Shown: positions 1-8,652 of the stretch, in pieces
How positions within the stretch are numbered: the stretch's first letter is position 1
How the letters are laid out: every line of letters begins with the position of its first letter
IMG/VR virus record: IMGVR_UViG_3300005915_000003
Coordinates: 1-48,878 of that record
Direction: 5' to 3' (one strand)
Origin: a virus
DNA length: 48,878 nucleotides
Notes under the pieces: model-generated
Databases searched by the model: none
The model's input: the letters and a program-made list of their open reading frames with translations, nothing else
Told to the model about the DNA's origin: nothing
Made by a program: the position numbers and the translations under genes

Positions 1-70
1 GGTTGTACTCGACAACCTGTTTCTTTTTAAATTCAAAGTTACGCTCAATACCATCTTTGCGTACCTTCTC
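1..70. repeat. Terminal direct repeat, left copy
   Basis: These 70 bases are identical to 48809-48878 at the other end of the window. The overlap is most simply the redundancy left when a circular assembly is opened. The interrupted gene reads through when the ends are joined, so the molecule is circular or circularly permuted with 48,808 unique bases. A true short terminal repeat of the virion DNA is less likely because it would cut a gene. Confidence 0.95.
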
Positions 71-241
71 TTCATCGCAACCGTAAGTTAATTGACTCAA
101 ACCGCGTGGGCCGTGTGAGTTCAGAACATGCTTTCCACAAGCATCCTCTACTTCTAACTGTGTGCGGGGTTCCATTGTTCTGGAAATCCCTGCATGTTGC
201 ACAGTTATTTTTTCATCTGTCGGATTAAAAAGAACTATCAT
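1..241 (-). CDS. N-terminal part of a coiled-coil virion-region protein that crosses the assembly junction
   Basis: The reading frame starts at an ATG at 241, preceded by an AGGAGG ribosome site at about 250, and is still open at base 1. Joined to 48808-48504 it gives one continuous protein of 181 residues (546 bases, in frame). The N-terminal part visible here has no motif I recognise. The gene sits between the glycosyltransferase and the head-tail adaptor in the late block, so a virion or assembly role is likely. The C-terminal half is described at 48504-48878. Confidence 0.85.
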   Translation of the reverse strand, partial: MIVLFNPTDEKITVQHAGISRTMEPRTQLEVEDACGKHVLNSHGPRGLSQLTYGCDEEKVRKDGIERNFEFKKKQVVEYN

Positions 242-272
242 CTTGCCTCCTCTTACCAGTGATTAAATCGCT

Positions 273-1865
273 TTAATGACTGATAAAACTTATTGTTTGT
301 ATAACCTCTTCCGGTTCTGGAAGATAATCATACAGGTTATTACATTCACTGATATGCCAAGCTACAAGGTCTGTGATTAAGTATCCCTTGATATGGTCGT
401 CATACAGTGTCTTCTTACATAGTGAAACGGTCTTATAGTCTTTGTGCCCATTCCTGTAGGGTAAAACGTAGTCTGGATGTTTACAGGTAGGAATCAACAC
501 AATGTGGTTATCAAATGCGCCGGCAAGGTGTACTGGAGCAGAATCGTTTGAAACCAAGACTTTAGCTTTATCTAAAAGAGCAATCAAACCACCCAAAGAG
601 AGCTTGTCCCTGAAGTCATATCCATTCTCAGGGCATTCAACGGGAGCGTAAGAGTGTTTGGGTACACCGTCACCATCTATCAAGAGCGTTTTCCCTATCA
701 TCCCGACTGTATGTGTCTTGCTTATTCCGTCAACTACCTTCTGCCACCATTCAATCGGGAATGTTTTACTAGGCCATCCAACCCCTGGGTGAATCAGTAC
801 CAAGTCTTTCAGGTTCTTACAGATGTCTTTAGATTCCTTCAAATCCTTCTTGGAGTATGTGAGTTTCGGTGTCTTGAACTCATCGGGTAGTATCCTTCCA
901 ATACAAGCTGTGGAGATGTAGTCTACCGGGTGACACAATGGATGAATGAGCTTCATTTGAAGATGGTCTACCTGGCTTGGATGAGCATTCATTTCGTGCA
1001 TGGCATCAAATTCACCTTCGGGATACTTACGATCTGCCTTAATGTCCAAATGGTCAAAGAGTCTTGGAACTGAGGTCAATGCGAAAATGTTGGCATCGGG
1101 ATAGAGTTCTTCTTTCATGTATCTCAAAACCGGTTCCGAACAGACTTGATCTCCAATCCCACCGCCTACGAACATGAAGATGTTTCTTTTGTAGTCGTAG
1201 TCTTTACTCTTCCACATTTCAATATCTCGATCGATATCTTCAAAGATGTCTCTTTCCCATCCTGCGTAATGAACAAAGTAAGAATCCAGTCTGGTGAATC
1301 CGGTTAACCTAGCCATGATGCTCATTGAGTTCAATTTGTAGTCCAGATTGTGAACTTCTGTTTCATTCTCAAAGAGTCTGAAGTTTAAGAAGGTCTGTTC
1401 ACCAAAAGCGTTTCTGAGTTGTTTTATTTCACCGGGTGGCTTGAAGATGTGGCGATGTTTCTTTGATACCACCATAACACCTGTATTGTAGTAGTCTCTG
1501 CCATTCCACTTGGGTAAGCGTACACCATAGACCTGCATGGCTTCGTGAAGACACATTGATCGTGGCGTGAACTGCCCTTCGTTGAATACCCCAAACTTGT
1601 CTTCAGAAACTATTTCAAACAAGTCCGGCGCATCATCCCTTATCAGAATATCCGCATCAATAAAGACTACCCTGTCATATTTTTTCTTCAAGAACTCGTA
1701 GATACTGAACTTCAACCAATGTGGACTGGGTACGAAACTCGCATCTTCCAATACGATTAAATCTGCACCTACCTTATCAGCGTAATTTTCAAAGAACGGT
1801 CTGGTTCTTAACCAGATTTTATTATACTTTTCACCAGCAACAATGGTGATTATCGCTTTATTCAA
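273..1865 (-). CDS. Two-domain glycosyltransferase, GT8-like plus GT9-like
   Basis: The protein has 530 residues and two glycosyltransferase folds in tandem. Residues 1-225 resemble family GT8 (glycogenin/LgtC-like), with the metal-binding DxD in FIDADILI (D70, D72) and a YYNTGV segment near 125. Residues from about 229 resemble family GT9 (ADP-heptose:LPS heptosyltransferase), with GGGIGD at 234-239, an HPGVGWPSKTFP sugar-nucleotide segment near 355 and NDSAPVHLAG near 440. The start is a TTG at 1865 overlapping the previous gene, because the GT8 core KAIITIVAG begins right after it. It probably glycosylates either a virion protein or host LPS; its place among structural genes favours the first slightly. 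The acceptor cannot be read from sequence. Confidence 0.85.
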   Translation of the reverse strand: MNKAIITIVAGEKYNKIWLRTRPFFENYADKVGADLIVLEDASFVPSPHWLKFSIYEFLKKKYDRVVFIDADILIRDDAPDLFEIVSEDKFGVFNEGQFTPRSMCLHEAMQVYGVRLPKWNGRDYYNTGVMVVSKKHRHIFKPPGEIKQLRNAFGEQTFLNFRLFENETEVHNLDYKLNSMSIMARLTGFTRLDSYFVHYAGWERDIFEDIDRDIEMWKSKDYDYKRNIFMFVGGGIGDQVCSEPVLRYMKEELYPDANIFALTSVPRLFDHLDIKADRKYPEGEFDAMHEMNAHPSQVDHLQMKLIHPLCHPVDYISTACIGRILPDEFKTPKLTYSKKDLKESKDICKNLKDLVLIHPGVGWPSKTFPIEWWQKVVDGISKTHTVGMIGKTLLIDGDGVPKHSYAPVECPENGYDFRDKLSLGGLIALLDKAKVLVSNDSAPVHLAGAFDNHIVLIPTCKHPDYVLPYRNGHKDYKTVSLCKKTLYDDHIKGYLITDLVAWHISECNNLYDYLPEPEEVIQTISFISH

Positions 1866-2286
1866 AGACCTTGCCTTTCGTTTTGTGCTCTACCCTTCTA
1901 AAAGCACTGTTCCCTTTACCACCGGCAACCTTTACGGCACCTTGCGTAAGCTGAATCTTGGAGTCCTTTGTCATGTCACGAATTTCATCACTCGCTTTCT
2001 TCTTCTGACTTTCTCTTACGTCTTCCATGTAAGCCGCAGTCCTGTTCATACGAGCCTTTACCGTGTCATTTGACATATCGCCGGACTTGATGAACTCCAA
2101 ATCTTTTGGGTTGGGCTGTCTGAATCTTCCTTCTTCAACGCCGCCGAGTGTGGCGATGGGAACTGACCCGCCCACCGCCCTCTCGTAAGTCACAATGAAC
2201 TTCTTGTTGACAGGATTCCAGACGCATCCCAACTTCGGGTCCATCAATCTCAAATCTTTCATGAATGAAGGATTTACATTAGGCAT
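1858..2286 (-). CDS. Hypothetical protein, 142 aa, late block
   Basis: A soluble, charged protein with no signal peptide or membrane segment. The N-terminal half contains LGCVWNPVNKKFIVTYER, which suggests a beta-rich fold. The middle is helical and rich in Lys, Arg and Asp, and the C-terminus is basic. It overlaps the next gene on each side by 8 bases and lacks a strong ribosome site, so it is probably translated by coupling. The position between the Cys-rich protein genes and the glycosyltransferase suggests a minor virion or assembly protein. I do not recognise the family. Confidence 0.75.
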   Translation of the reverse strand: MPNVNPSFMKDLRLMDPKLGCVWNPVNKKFIVTYERAVGGSVPIATLGGVEEGRFRQPNPKDLEFIKSGDMSNDTVKARMNRTAAYMEDVRESQKKKASDEIRDMTKDSKIQLTQGAVKVAGGKGNSAFRRVEHKTKGKVFE

Positions 2287-2473
2287 TTTTTACGAACCTG
2301 TATTCCCTTTCCATATAGTCACGGAAGTACATTATCCGTGGTTCTATACGTTTATGTTGGTCACTGTAGAAAAAAGCCATTTTCAGTGTTTTCTGAAGAT
2401 GTGCTTCATCTACAACAACCTCTTCAACGACTTCAGACTCCACTACTTCATCTTCAACTTTCTTTTTGGTCAT
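2279..2473 (-). CDS. Small acidic hypothetical protein, 64 aa
   Basis: Starts at an ATG with GGAGT nine to ten bases upstream. The first 25 residues are a strongly acidic Val/Glu run (KKKVEDEVVESEVVEEVVVD), followed by a basic, aromatic C-terminus. This two-part charge pattern is common in phage assembly accessories, but the function is unknown. It overlaps the downstream gene by 8 bases. Confidence 0.7.
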   Translation of the reverse strand: MTKKKVEDEVVESEVVEEVVVDEAHLQKTLKMAFFYSDQHKRIEPRIMYFRDYMEREYRFVKNA

Positions 2474-2482
2474 GATTTACTC

Positions 2483-2701
2483 CTATTCATTTACTTTCTC
2501 GAAAATGTCGTTACACTTGTCAAGGGTGTCATTGCATTTATCAAGAATATCAACAACCATACGAAACATGGCTACCTTATGAGCTTCACTCATATGAAAT
2601 CCTTCGGGTGCTTCTATCTCACCTGAACCACCACAAGCGGGACAAGGGCGGCCTTGTTCAACTGTGCCTCTCTCGCTGCATATGCTACAGGGTATCTTCA
2701 T
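2483..2701 (-). CDS. Small zinc-ribbon protein with C-terminal helix
   Basis: The N-terminus has CSIC and CPACGGSG, a DnaJ-type CxxCxGxG-like pair that probably binds one zinc ion. The rest is helical and ends in a repeated segment (LDKCNDTLDKCND), likely a short coiled coil. I chose the ATG at 2701; a GTG at 2710 in the same frame is the alternative. It lies directly after the beta-helix protein gene. Function unknown. Confidence 0.7.
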   Translation of the reverse strand: MKIPCSICSERGTVEQGRPCPACGGSGEIEAPEGFHMSEAHKVAMFRMVVDILDKCNDTLDKCNDIFEKVNE

Positions 2702-2713
2702 GTCATTCACCCG

Positions 2714-3733
2714 TTAAGTCTCTACCGTAGCGATACCACTACCACCAGCAGCATTAGCCTGAGTGACATAAACTGTACTCCGTGTACCTTCCCAAGAAGC
2801 CCAACCAGTTTGGAATGAGTTCTTGACAACAATCTTATGCGTTGTGGCACAGTCATCATTGATAACTTCAGTCAATGTGGAAGTAATATCGTTCTCATCA
2901 TAGAAGTTATAGAACATACTATCTTCAATGAGGAACAACCTGTCCGTGGTATAGTTTGCTGCAAATTTGATTGCAGAACAACCAGCAGTCTTTGATCTAC
3001 TGTTGAACTCGCAATTCCTGAGTCTTACGTCAGACCCGCCAGATTGAGCACCTGTCGCACCAAAAAGCAATAGGGTATTATTGTTGCTCCTTGTGGAACT
3101 GCCCGAATGACCGATGTAACAATGATCAAGCAAGAGACCATGACCCGCTGCCGTTACTGATGTATCAATCCACATACAAGCCGCAGCCGCAGCCCCCGCT
3201 TGCTGAGATCGAACGTGACCACCAATCATGCAGTAGTGGTAATGGTTACTTCTGCCCTGATCTTTAATGGAGCATACACAAGCGGCATTCTCACCAAAGT
3301 TATTGACATGAATACCATGAAACTGACAATAATCACCTGTTACGAGCATTGCATAAGCTGCATCTGTAGCTGAAAGATTCCGAATGGTAACATCTCCACC
3401 ATCACCATACCAACTATGGATCACCTGACCCATGCCAAGCATGTGGGACGAGTCCTTACTCCATGTAAAGTTGTCAGAATCGGTATCATACCTGCCGGGG
3501 AAAATGAGCATGACATCATTCCTATTAGCTACCATTGCTGCATGAGCTGTAACCGGGGAGTCGTAGATTTTATAGTTCTGCTCAACACCCCAACTCTGAA
3601 GTTGGGTTCTGAACTGTGAACTTGAACTTGAATCGGGAGCTACAAAGAACAACTCACCAACGCCAGGTCCAAGACCTGTCTGTCCCATTATCCATTGAAT
3701 CAAGCTTGGGTCTAAATTTCGTTTCTTAATCAT
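2714..3733 (-). CDS. Right-handed beta-helix virion protein
   Basis: 339 residues with a good ribosome site (AGGAG) before the ATG at 3733. After an N-terminal segment (about 1-70) come repeated short strands with small and hydrophobic residues, for example DVTIRNLSATDAAY, CQFHGIHVNNF and DVRLRNCEFNS, typical of a pectate-lyase-like parallel beta-helix. There are no obvious catalytic carboxylates. It follows the capsid gene and its terminator, so it may decorate the capsid or serve as a spike. The family looks familiar as a companion of phage capsid genes, but no function can be assigned from sequence. Confidence 0.7.
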   Translation of the reverse strand: MIKKRNLDPSLIQWIMGQTGLGPGVGELFFVAPDSSSSSQFRTQLQSWGVEQNYKIYDSPVTAHAAMVANRNDVMLIFPGRYDTDSDNFTWSKDSSHMLGMGQVIHSWYGDGGDVTIRNLSATDAAYAMLVTGDYCQFHGIHVNNFGENAACVCSIKDQGRSNHYHYCMIGGHVRSQQAGAAAAACMWIDTSVTAAGHGLLLDHCYIGHSGSSTRSNNNTLLLFGATGAQSGGSDVRLRNCEFNSRSKTAGCSAIKFAANYTTDRLFLIEDSMFYNFYDENDITSTLTEVINDDCATTHKIVVKNSFQTGWASWEGTRSTVYVTQANAAGGSGIATVET

Positions 3734-3774
3734 GATAATCTCCTAGTTTACCCCCTCCGTAGAGGGATACTGTG

Positions 3775-3841
3775 TTAAGGTTAATAAAAAAGGCGGGCCA
3801 CCCTCTCGGATGAAACCCGCCTCAGTTTTTCTGATAGCGTT
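3775..3841 (-). terminator. Terminator cassette after the capsid gene (copy A)
   Basis: Read on the minus strand: AACGCTATCA (3841-3832), then a GGCGGG/CCCGCC hairpin with a T run (about 3826-3786), then ATTAACCTTAA (3785-3775). The hairpin plus T run is a standard Rho-independent terminator. The same two flanking motifs surround another terminator at 6061-6154, so this is one copy of a repeated spacer. Confidence 0.85.
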
Positions 3842-3878
3842 CTGTTACTTTAAATATGTCAAGAACTAAATCCCACCC

Positions 3879-5198
3879 TTAATAAAGATCAGGTTCGACC
3901 AGGTCTTTTAAGAGGGTCAATCCATTGCGACGATGTGTCCCTAAATTGGTGTACATTCTCAAATATAAATCCCACTCATCATATCCTGACCTTCTGTGCA
4001 TGTTGCTTCCGTCCAGATTACCCCATCCCAGAGGTGTCAACTCGAATTTCTGAATCGCATCAGGAGTCTCGAAGAATACCATGTTCGGCTGTTGCATCGG
4101 GTCAACGATCATTTCGAGGGAGCCATCACCGCCACTGAAGGTTAGAGTCTCGTATCCACCTTTGAGAACGGTGGGTGCGAATCTCACATCCGGCATCAGG
4201 AGGTTGGCGTATTTCCTACGCTGTCCAAGCCCCATTCGGATTTTGGATACCCTCAGACCGGAACGCATTCTCGACAGGTCAACTCCGTTGAGCATCAGAT
4301 CAATCGTGAGTTCTCTGTTCACGCTGGAATTGGAGATTATGTTTGCTCTCCATCTTGCGTAAGTGTCGGCATTGATGTTCTGGAAGGTGTCGATGTTGGT
4401 ACCGTCATCGTAGATTCCAGTGAGTCCGGTAATCTCTACAGGTGTATCCGCAGAGGTCCATGCAGCATCTCTAGCACCAGACTTTACCGCTATACTACCT
4501 ATTGCCTGTGCGGCGGTACAGACTGCGTAAGACGAGAAATAAGGATGGTTTACAGTATAAGCGGTTGTGGTTGATTCAAAGATAACTACCTTTGTAGACG
4601 GATCGATTGAGTAGGCACGGACTCCGGCGGCTCCTGAAGCGGCTGCGGATAATGAGTCGCCTGCGGAAACGTAAAGATCAACGACCTGTCCTTCCTGGAA
4701 GTACTGGACTCCAATATCGTTATCGAAGGTTCCAGCCCATGTTGCACTTGTACTCGGTGTTGCCGCGGCACTCAGACGGCCTATCTGCCCGAATCCGTCC
4801 CAATGGCACTGTCTGTTCATATCAACTACGATGGACTGATAGATATCATCCATTTCATCGGCAAGACCATCAACGAATGCCGCCGAATCTCCTTTGGCAA
4901 TTTCAATCGCCGGGCCTGTAAGTCGAATCGAACCATAGAGGTAACGTGGCACGACTTTGGCCTGGTCTTTCGTCCCGGTCAACGGATCGGGAAGTTTTTT
5001 GCTTTCTGCACGTCCACCCGTACCCTGTGCGCGAGAGTAACGTACTCCAAATACATAACCATTTCCTTTGGGTGCGATATCCGACTTCGGGAACTGGTTA
5101 TAGGTTATTGTTTCATCATTAAACTGATTCTTTAAACCGTCGCCATAGACGTCTTTCAGAATCTCACCAAGATTAGCCAAATCAGCATAGTTAGCCAT
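3879..5198 (-). CDS. Major capsid protein
   Basis: 439 residues, beginning with the ATG at 5198 behind AAGGAG. It is assigned from its position directly after the scaffold, its size, and an internally Ala/Gly/Thr-rich, beta-rich composition typical of HK97-fold shell proteins, with segments such as YGSIRLTGPAIEIAKGDSAA. No N-terminal protease-like domain is present, and scaffolding is supplied by the gene upstream. The middle (about 140-280) looks like an inserted beta domain. It is bracketed by copies of a terminator cassette on both sides of the scaffold-capsid pair, suggesting separate control of this highly expressed unit. Confidence 0.8.
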   Translation of the reverse strand: MANYADLANLGEILKDVYGDGLKNQFNDETITYNQFPKSDIAPKGNGYVFGVRYSRAQGTGGRAESKKLPDPLTGTKDQAKVVPRYLYGSIRLTGPAIEIAKGDSAAFVDGLADEMDDIYQSIVVDMNRQCHWDGFGQIGRLSAAATPSTSATWAGTFDNDIGVQYFQEGQVVDLYVSAGDSLSAAASGAAGVRAYSIDPSTKVVIFESTTTAYTVNHPYFSSYAVCTAAQAIGSIAVKSGARDAAWTSADTPVEITGLTGIYDDGTNIDTFQNINADTYARWRANIISNSSVNRELTIDLMLNGVDLSRMRSGLRVSKIRMGLGQRRKYANLLMPDVRFAPTVLKGGYETLTFSGGDGSLEMIVDPMQQPNMVFFETPDAIQKFELTPLGWGNLDGSNMHRRSGYDEWDLYLRMYTNLGTHRRNGLTLLKDLVEPDLY

Positions 5199-5210
5199 TT
5201 TTCAAACTCC

Positions 5211-6044
5211 TTAGGTCCAGAGTTTACCTAATCGTTCTTTAAAGGCACTCCGGGCCTCTTTCATGTTCTTGACTTCGGGCGGCTTTTCAACAGGAGGATC
5301 GCCAGAAGGAATCACAGGGGGTTCTTTCTTGCCGTCCAAATAGGACTTAATCACCGCCTGATCGTATTCATCCTTCTTTTTGAGTCCATCTGCTACCATC
5401 TTATGCACCGCCTTCGTATCTGTTATATCAATGTCGTTCAGAGGGTTCCCGATGCCGAAGTGTTCTTTGATAAACTTTCCTTCACTTGGCGAAAGATCAC
5501 TGAGAAGAACTTTAACTTCCTTCTCGTAACCTATTACGGCTTTCTTGGCTTCTTTTGCCTCTTCCTGCTTTCTGTCCACATCATCGTTTCGACGTTTCTC
5601 ATCAGCAAGTTTATCTTCCAGCCGCTTAATCGTGTCATCGGGAAGCTCGTCCTGACGCTTCTTGCCTTCTTCTTCTTTTGCCCAGTATTCCTGATAACTC
5701 TCCAGTAGTTCATTATTATCAAGGAGCGTCTTCAGGTCTTTCTCACCGAGCTTTCCTTTTAAATCCCTTCCCTCTGTTACATGGGTCATCAAATCTTCGA
5801 GCGAATCAAGGTTATTGGCAGTCATGAACGTGTCAATTCCCTTTTCCTTCTCTCGCCATGCAGTCCAACGAGGGTCTTTATCCCAAGGAACTTTGTCGTC
5901 AGCGGGCGGTTCTTTACCGTCCTCCGGTGGCGGGTCGGTTATTGCGCCTTTGTCGTCAGATGGCGGGTCTGACCCTACTTCGCCTCTTTCATTCATTAAC
6001 AATCTTTTCCATATCGGGTCCGAGCCGATCATTGCGGTTTTCAT
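5211..6044 (-). CDS. Capsid scaffolding protein
   Basis: 277 residues, almost entirely charged and helical. The N-terminus (about 20-55) is Pro/Asp-rich and disordered. A long coiled coil runs from about 100 to 175 (for example KRLEDKLADEKRRNDDVDRK), another Pro-rich linker follows, and a basic helix closes the C-terminus (SAFKERLGKLWT), the usual capsid-binding end of scaffolds. A GGAGG ribosome site precedes the ATG. It lies 12 bases upstream of the capsid gene, the standard portal-scaffold-capsid order. Confidence 0.85.
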   Translation of the reverse strand: MKTAMIGSDPIWKRLLMNERGEVGSDPPSDDKGAITDPPPEDGKEPPADDKVPWDKDPRWTAWREKEKGIDTFMTANNLDSLEDLMTHVTEGRDLKGKLGEKDLKTLLDNNELLESYQEYWAKEEEGKKRQDELPDDTIKRLEDKLADEKRRNDDVDRKQEEAKEAKKAVIGYEKEVKVLLSDLSPSEGKFIKEHFGIGNPLNDIDITDTKAVHKMVADGLKKKDEYDQAVIKSYLDGKKEPPVIPSGDPPVEKPPEVKNMKEARSAFKERLGKLWT

Positions 6045-6060
6045 AATGTCCTCCTATGGT

Positions 6061-6154
6061 TTAAGGTTAATCAATACTGACTGACCTGAAAGCACAAAAA
6101 AAGGCGACAAATGGATGTTAATCCACTCATCGCCTCAACTTATTTGATAGCGTT
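6061..6154 (-). terminator. Terminator cassette before the scaffold gene (copy B)
   Basis: On the minus strand it has AACGCTATCA (6154-6145), a hairpin with GGCGA/TCGCC arms and a long T run (about 6137-6098), then ATTAACCTTAA (6071-6061), which lies just before the scaffold ribosome site. The 10-base and 11-base flanking motifs are identical to those at 3775-3841. A terminator here would isolate scaffold and capsid from upstream transcription unless antitermination or a local promoter acts. Confidence 0.8.
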
Positions 6155-6165
6155 ATTTTAAAGAA

Positions 6166-6474
6166 CTATTCTGGTATGTCCCAACTTCCTTCTATAAATT
6201 TTTTCCTCATTTCTTCTTGGCATTTAGACATCTTCTTATAAGGGTCTGGAAGAAAGGGATTTAGTAATACACTTTTTCCTTTCCTCGTAGACGCACACTT
6301 TAAAAAACCGTTTAAAACTCCTATAAGAAATTTTTTCCCATTTGCCCTCGACTGCATCTTTACATATTGTTTATTGCTCGATATTCCAAGAAAATCGTTT
6401 GCAAACTCTTTTTGCCAAGGAAACAGTACTATATTACGTTCTTCACAATATTTCTTAAATTTATCTTTCATCAT
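6166..6474 (-). CDS. AT-rich hypothetical protein with a P-loop-like N-terminal segment
   Basis: 102 residues. LFPWQKEFANDFL followed by MQSRANGKKFLIG resembles the Q-motif plus Walker A start of terminase or helicase ATPases, but the Ser/Thr after the lysine is missing and no Walker B follows. It may be a remnant or a small regulatory mimic. It forms a two-gene AT-rich unit with the 57-residue gene upstream, inserted between portal and scaffold and closed by the terminator at 6098-6140. The ATPase resemblance is weak and inferred by eye. Confidence 0.7.
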   Translation of the reverse strand: MMKDKFKKYCEERNIVLFPWQKEFANDFLGISSNKQYVKMQSRANGKKFLIGVLNGFLKCASTRKGKSVLLNPFLPDPYKKMSKCQEEMRKKFIEGSWDIPE

Positions 6475-6644
6475 CCCCTCCGTTCTTCGGATAGCTTGCT
6501 GATAAATCTATCTAAATCTGGTTCCAATAAACTTATCTTTAACTCAGCACGGGTTATCTTTCCATGTTCTAATATTGGAGATAACTTCCCATAGATCTTA
6601 TTATCTTCTAAAACTTTCAGCAAGTCAAGTATTTTTTTTCTCAT
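6471..6644 (-). CDS. Small charged hypothetical protein, 57 aa
   Basis: Reads from an ATG at 6644, whose ATGA overlaps the portal stop, to a TGA overlapping the start of the 102-residue gene. It is helical, with Leu/Lys/Glu-rich sequence (KVLEDNKIYGKLSPIL), and is AT-rich like its partner. The tight stop-start overlaps on both sides are the main evidence that it is real. No family recognised. Confidence 0.65.
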   Translation of the reverse strand: MRKKILDLLKVLEDNKIYGKLSPILEHGKITRAELKISLLEPDLDRFISKLSEERRG

Positions 6645-8641
6645 TTTCCACTTTCCGGGGATTCTTTCCCCTCCATTTGAGCCATCTGCTCTAGCTCTGC
6701 CTGTTTCGCCTTCATAAGAATCATCCTATGAGCATCGGTATGCTGCATGGCGATTTCCTTCAGGTCGTCTGACAGGTTATCGAACTCGTTTGAAAGAAGG
6801 AATCTCTTATGAACTTCAAAGTGTACTGCGTGTTCATCGAAGTCAAACAATGGGTCATCGTTAATATCTTTCATCTCGCCGGTTTCCGGGTTGACTTCCA
6901 TGAGGTAGATGTTTTCTACATTACTCGTAGCGATATCGGTATTCTCCCGTTCTGCTCTTTCACGGTCTACGTCAAGTTTCTCTGCAAACCCACTAAGACC
7001 TAACTTCTTGAGATATTCCCTGCGAATTTCAGGATCTTCAATCTCAAAGAACTTATACTGAATCAAGTCCATAAGGATTTGTTTCTTCCCGGCTTGCGTT
7101 GTGGACAATCCAGACTCGATTTCCAGTTTAACATCTGTGTTGTTACGTAAATCCGCACCCTTGAAGTTCATTATGCGCTTACGACTGTTTCTGCCCATGA
7201 CACTTATCTTGCGATTTTCTGTGTAAACGTCCCGAGATATTATCAGACGCTTCTTGTAAACAGCGCTCATCTGAGTATTGTAGCGGTCTATATCAGGTAC
7301 ATGACCCTTCTCGGCAGTCTCACGCAGGATATCTACCATGATACCAGAAGATTTAGATGATGGCGCCTTGCCTCTCATTATATTCTTGGGATCACCAGAC
7401 AGGTCTTGAATCTGTATCTTTGAATTATTGCGTTCTTCCAAGATTTGCTGTGGTAGTGCAATGCCCTGTTCAAACTTCGGTTCTTTGCCGCCTGAAAGTA
7501 AAGCATCATATTCAAGTGCCAGAAAACCTTGCCCGCCTTCACTCAGTCTCTTTATCGTAAGGCCCGTTGGAGTGATGACTCTTGGCCTACCTAATCCCTT
7601 ACGATTCATTATAAGAGCCTGATCTATTTCGTTGATTTTGTTCTGAGGACTGATAAGATCATTCACCCCAGGGTCTGACCAGAATTTGCCTGGAATTTTG
7701 TTATAATGGAAGTCAGTCAGAGTATAGTACCATTTGCCGTCTTTGACAGGGATAGGCATTCGATCTAAATCTATCAACTTTTCATTGCCAGCAACTACGA
7801 GGTATCTGCCCTTTGGATACTTAATAGAGGGTTTAACTTCCAGTTCCTTGAATAGTACCAATTCCTGTTCGTTGAGTTCGATAGAATTGTTTTCAAGCCC
7901 ATGCCCTTTCCAGAGTGACACATTGCTTACGAGCTTCAGTAATCTCTTCTGGTAATCAATCGCTCTCTCGCTATCACCGCCCTTTATCTTTACATTGAAG
8001 GTATCTTCTACCCATTCCCGGGGAACCAATGACCGTATGCCGATCCAGCGTTTGTCCCTGAAGTTCTCGCCCAGACTGTCCATGATGACGTTGAAGTTTA
8101 TCACATTCTTGGCGACGACTTCCCCGGTTTTAATGACCGTACCCTTTTTATCGATGAACCAAGGCCCACCATCCATTTCGGGGATTGTTCTCATGAATGC
8201 CGTACCACCAAGGCACATCCAATCGATGAGTTTTTCCTTTTCACCCTGAATCTCATTGTCATTGACCGTATCCAGCCATATAAGGAACTGTTCTCCGAGC
8301 CTTGCCGCTTCCCGATCTTCTCTTTCATCTGTGTTGGGGGTAAGGGTTGGTTTAAGATTCTGCCCTAAGAACATTGCTCTGACGGCTTTAACGAAGCTCC
8401 TGATCTCATTGTCAACGGGCGTTGGGACATACTGTGGCATTTGTCTCCGGCGGAATGTCCTGGACGACCTCATGTATTCAATCCACTGTTCGCCCATATA
8501 GTACAGTATGTTCCGGTAGGTGACTCGATCTTGCATTGTCCGTGCGTAATCCACGTCAGTATTGAACAATGCGTTGACAAAATTAACTAAATCCTTACCT
8601 TTTAAATCTTCTCCTTTCTTGAAAAACTTATAGGTATCCAT
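6641..8641 (-). CDS. Portal protein
   Basis: 666 residues starting at an ATG behind AAGGAG. The N-terminal region (FNTDVDYARTMQDRVTYRNI, MGEQWIEY) and a helical C-terminal half match the layout of large portals of short-tailed phages of the P22 type, slightly shorter than the P22 portal. It forms the dodecameric ring at the packaging vertex, through which the terminase moves DNA and on which the adaptor and nozzle assemble. It lies between the terminase and scaffold genes. The last 60 residues are Met/Glu/Gln-rich, as often seen in portal tails. Confidence 0.9.
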   Translation of the reverse strand: MDTYKFFKKGEDLKGKDLVNFVNALFNTDVDYARTMQDRVTYRNILYYMGEQWIEYMRSSRTFRRRQMPQYVPTPVDNEIRSFVKAVRAMFLGQNLKPTLTPNTDEREDREAARLGEQFLIWLDTVNDNEIQGEKEKLIDWMCLGGTAFMRTIPEMDGGPWFIDKKGTVIKTGEVVAKNVINFNVIMDSLGENFRDKRWIGIRSLVPREWVEDTFNVKIKGGDSERAIDYQKRLLKLVSNVSLWKGHGLENNSIELNEQELVLFKELEVKPSIKYPKGRYLVVAGNEKLIDLDRMPIPVKDGKWYYTLTDFHYNKIPGKFWSDPGVNDLISPQNKINEIDQALIMNRKGLGRPRVITPTGLTIKRLSEGGQGFLALEYDALLSGGKEPKFEQGIALPQQILEERNNSKIQIQDLSGDPKNIMRGKAPSSKSSGIMVDILRETAEKGHVPDIDRYNTQMSAVYKKRLIISRDVYTENRKISVMGRNSRKRIMNFKGADLRNNTDVKLEIESGLSTTQAGKKQILMDLIQYKFFEIEDPEIRREYLKKLGLSGFAEKLDVDRERAERENTDIATSNVENIYLMEVNPETGEMKDINDDPLFDFDEHAVHFEVHKRFLLSNEFDNLSDDLKEIAMQHTDAHRMILMKAKQAELEQMAQMEGKESPESGK

Positions 8642-8652
8642 TATATTACTCC

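Noticed and set aside
3775-3785. T3-like RNA polymerase promoter (ATTAACC...)
   Set aside because: Only the first seven bases resemble it, and no single-subunit RNA polymerase gene is present.
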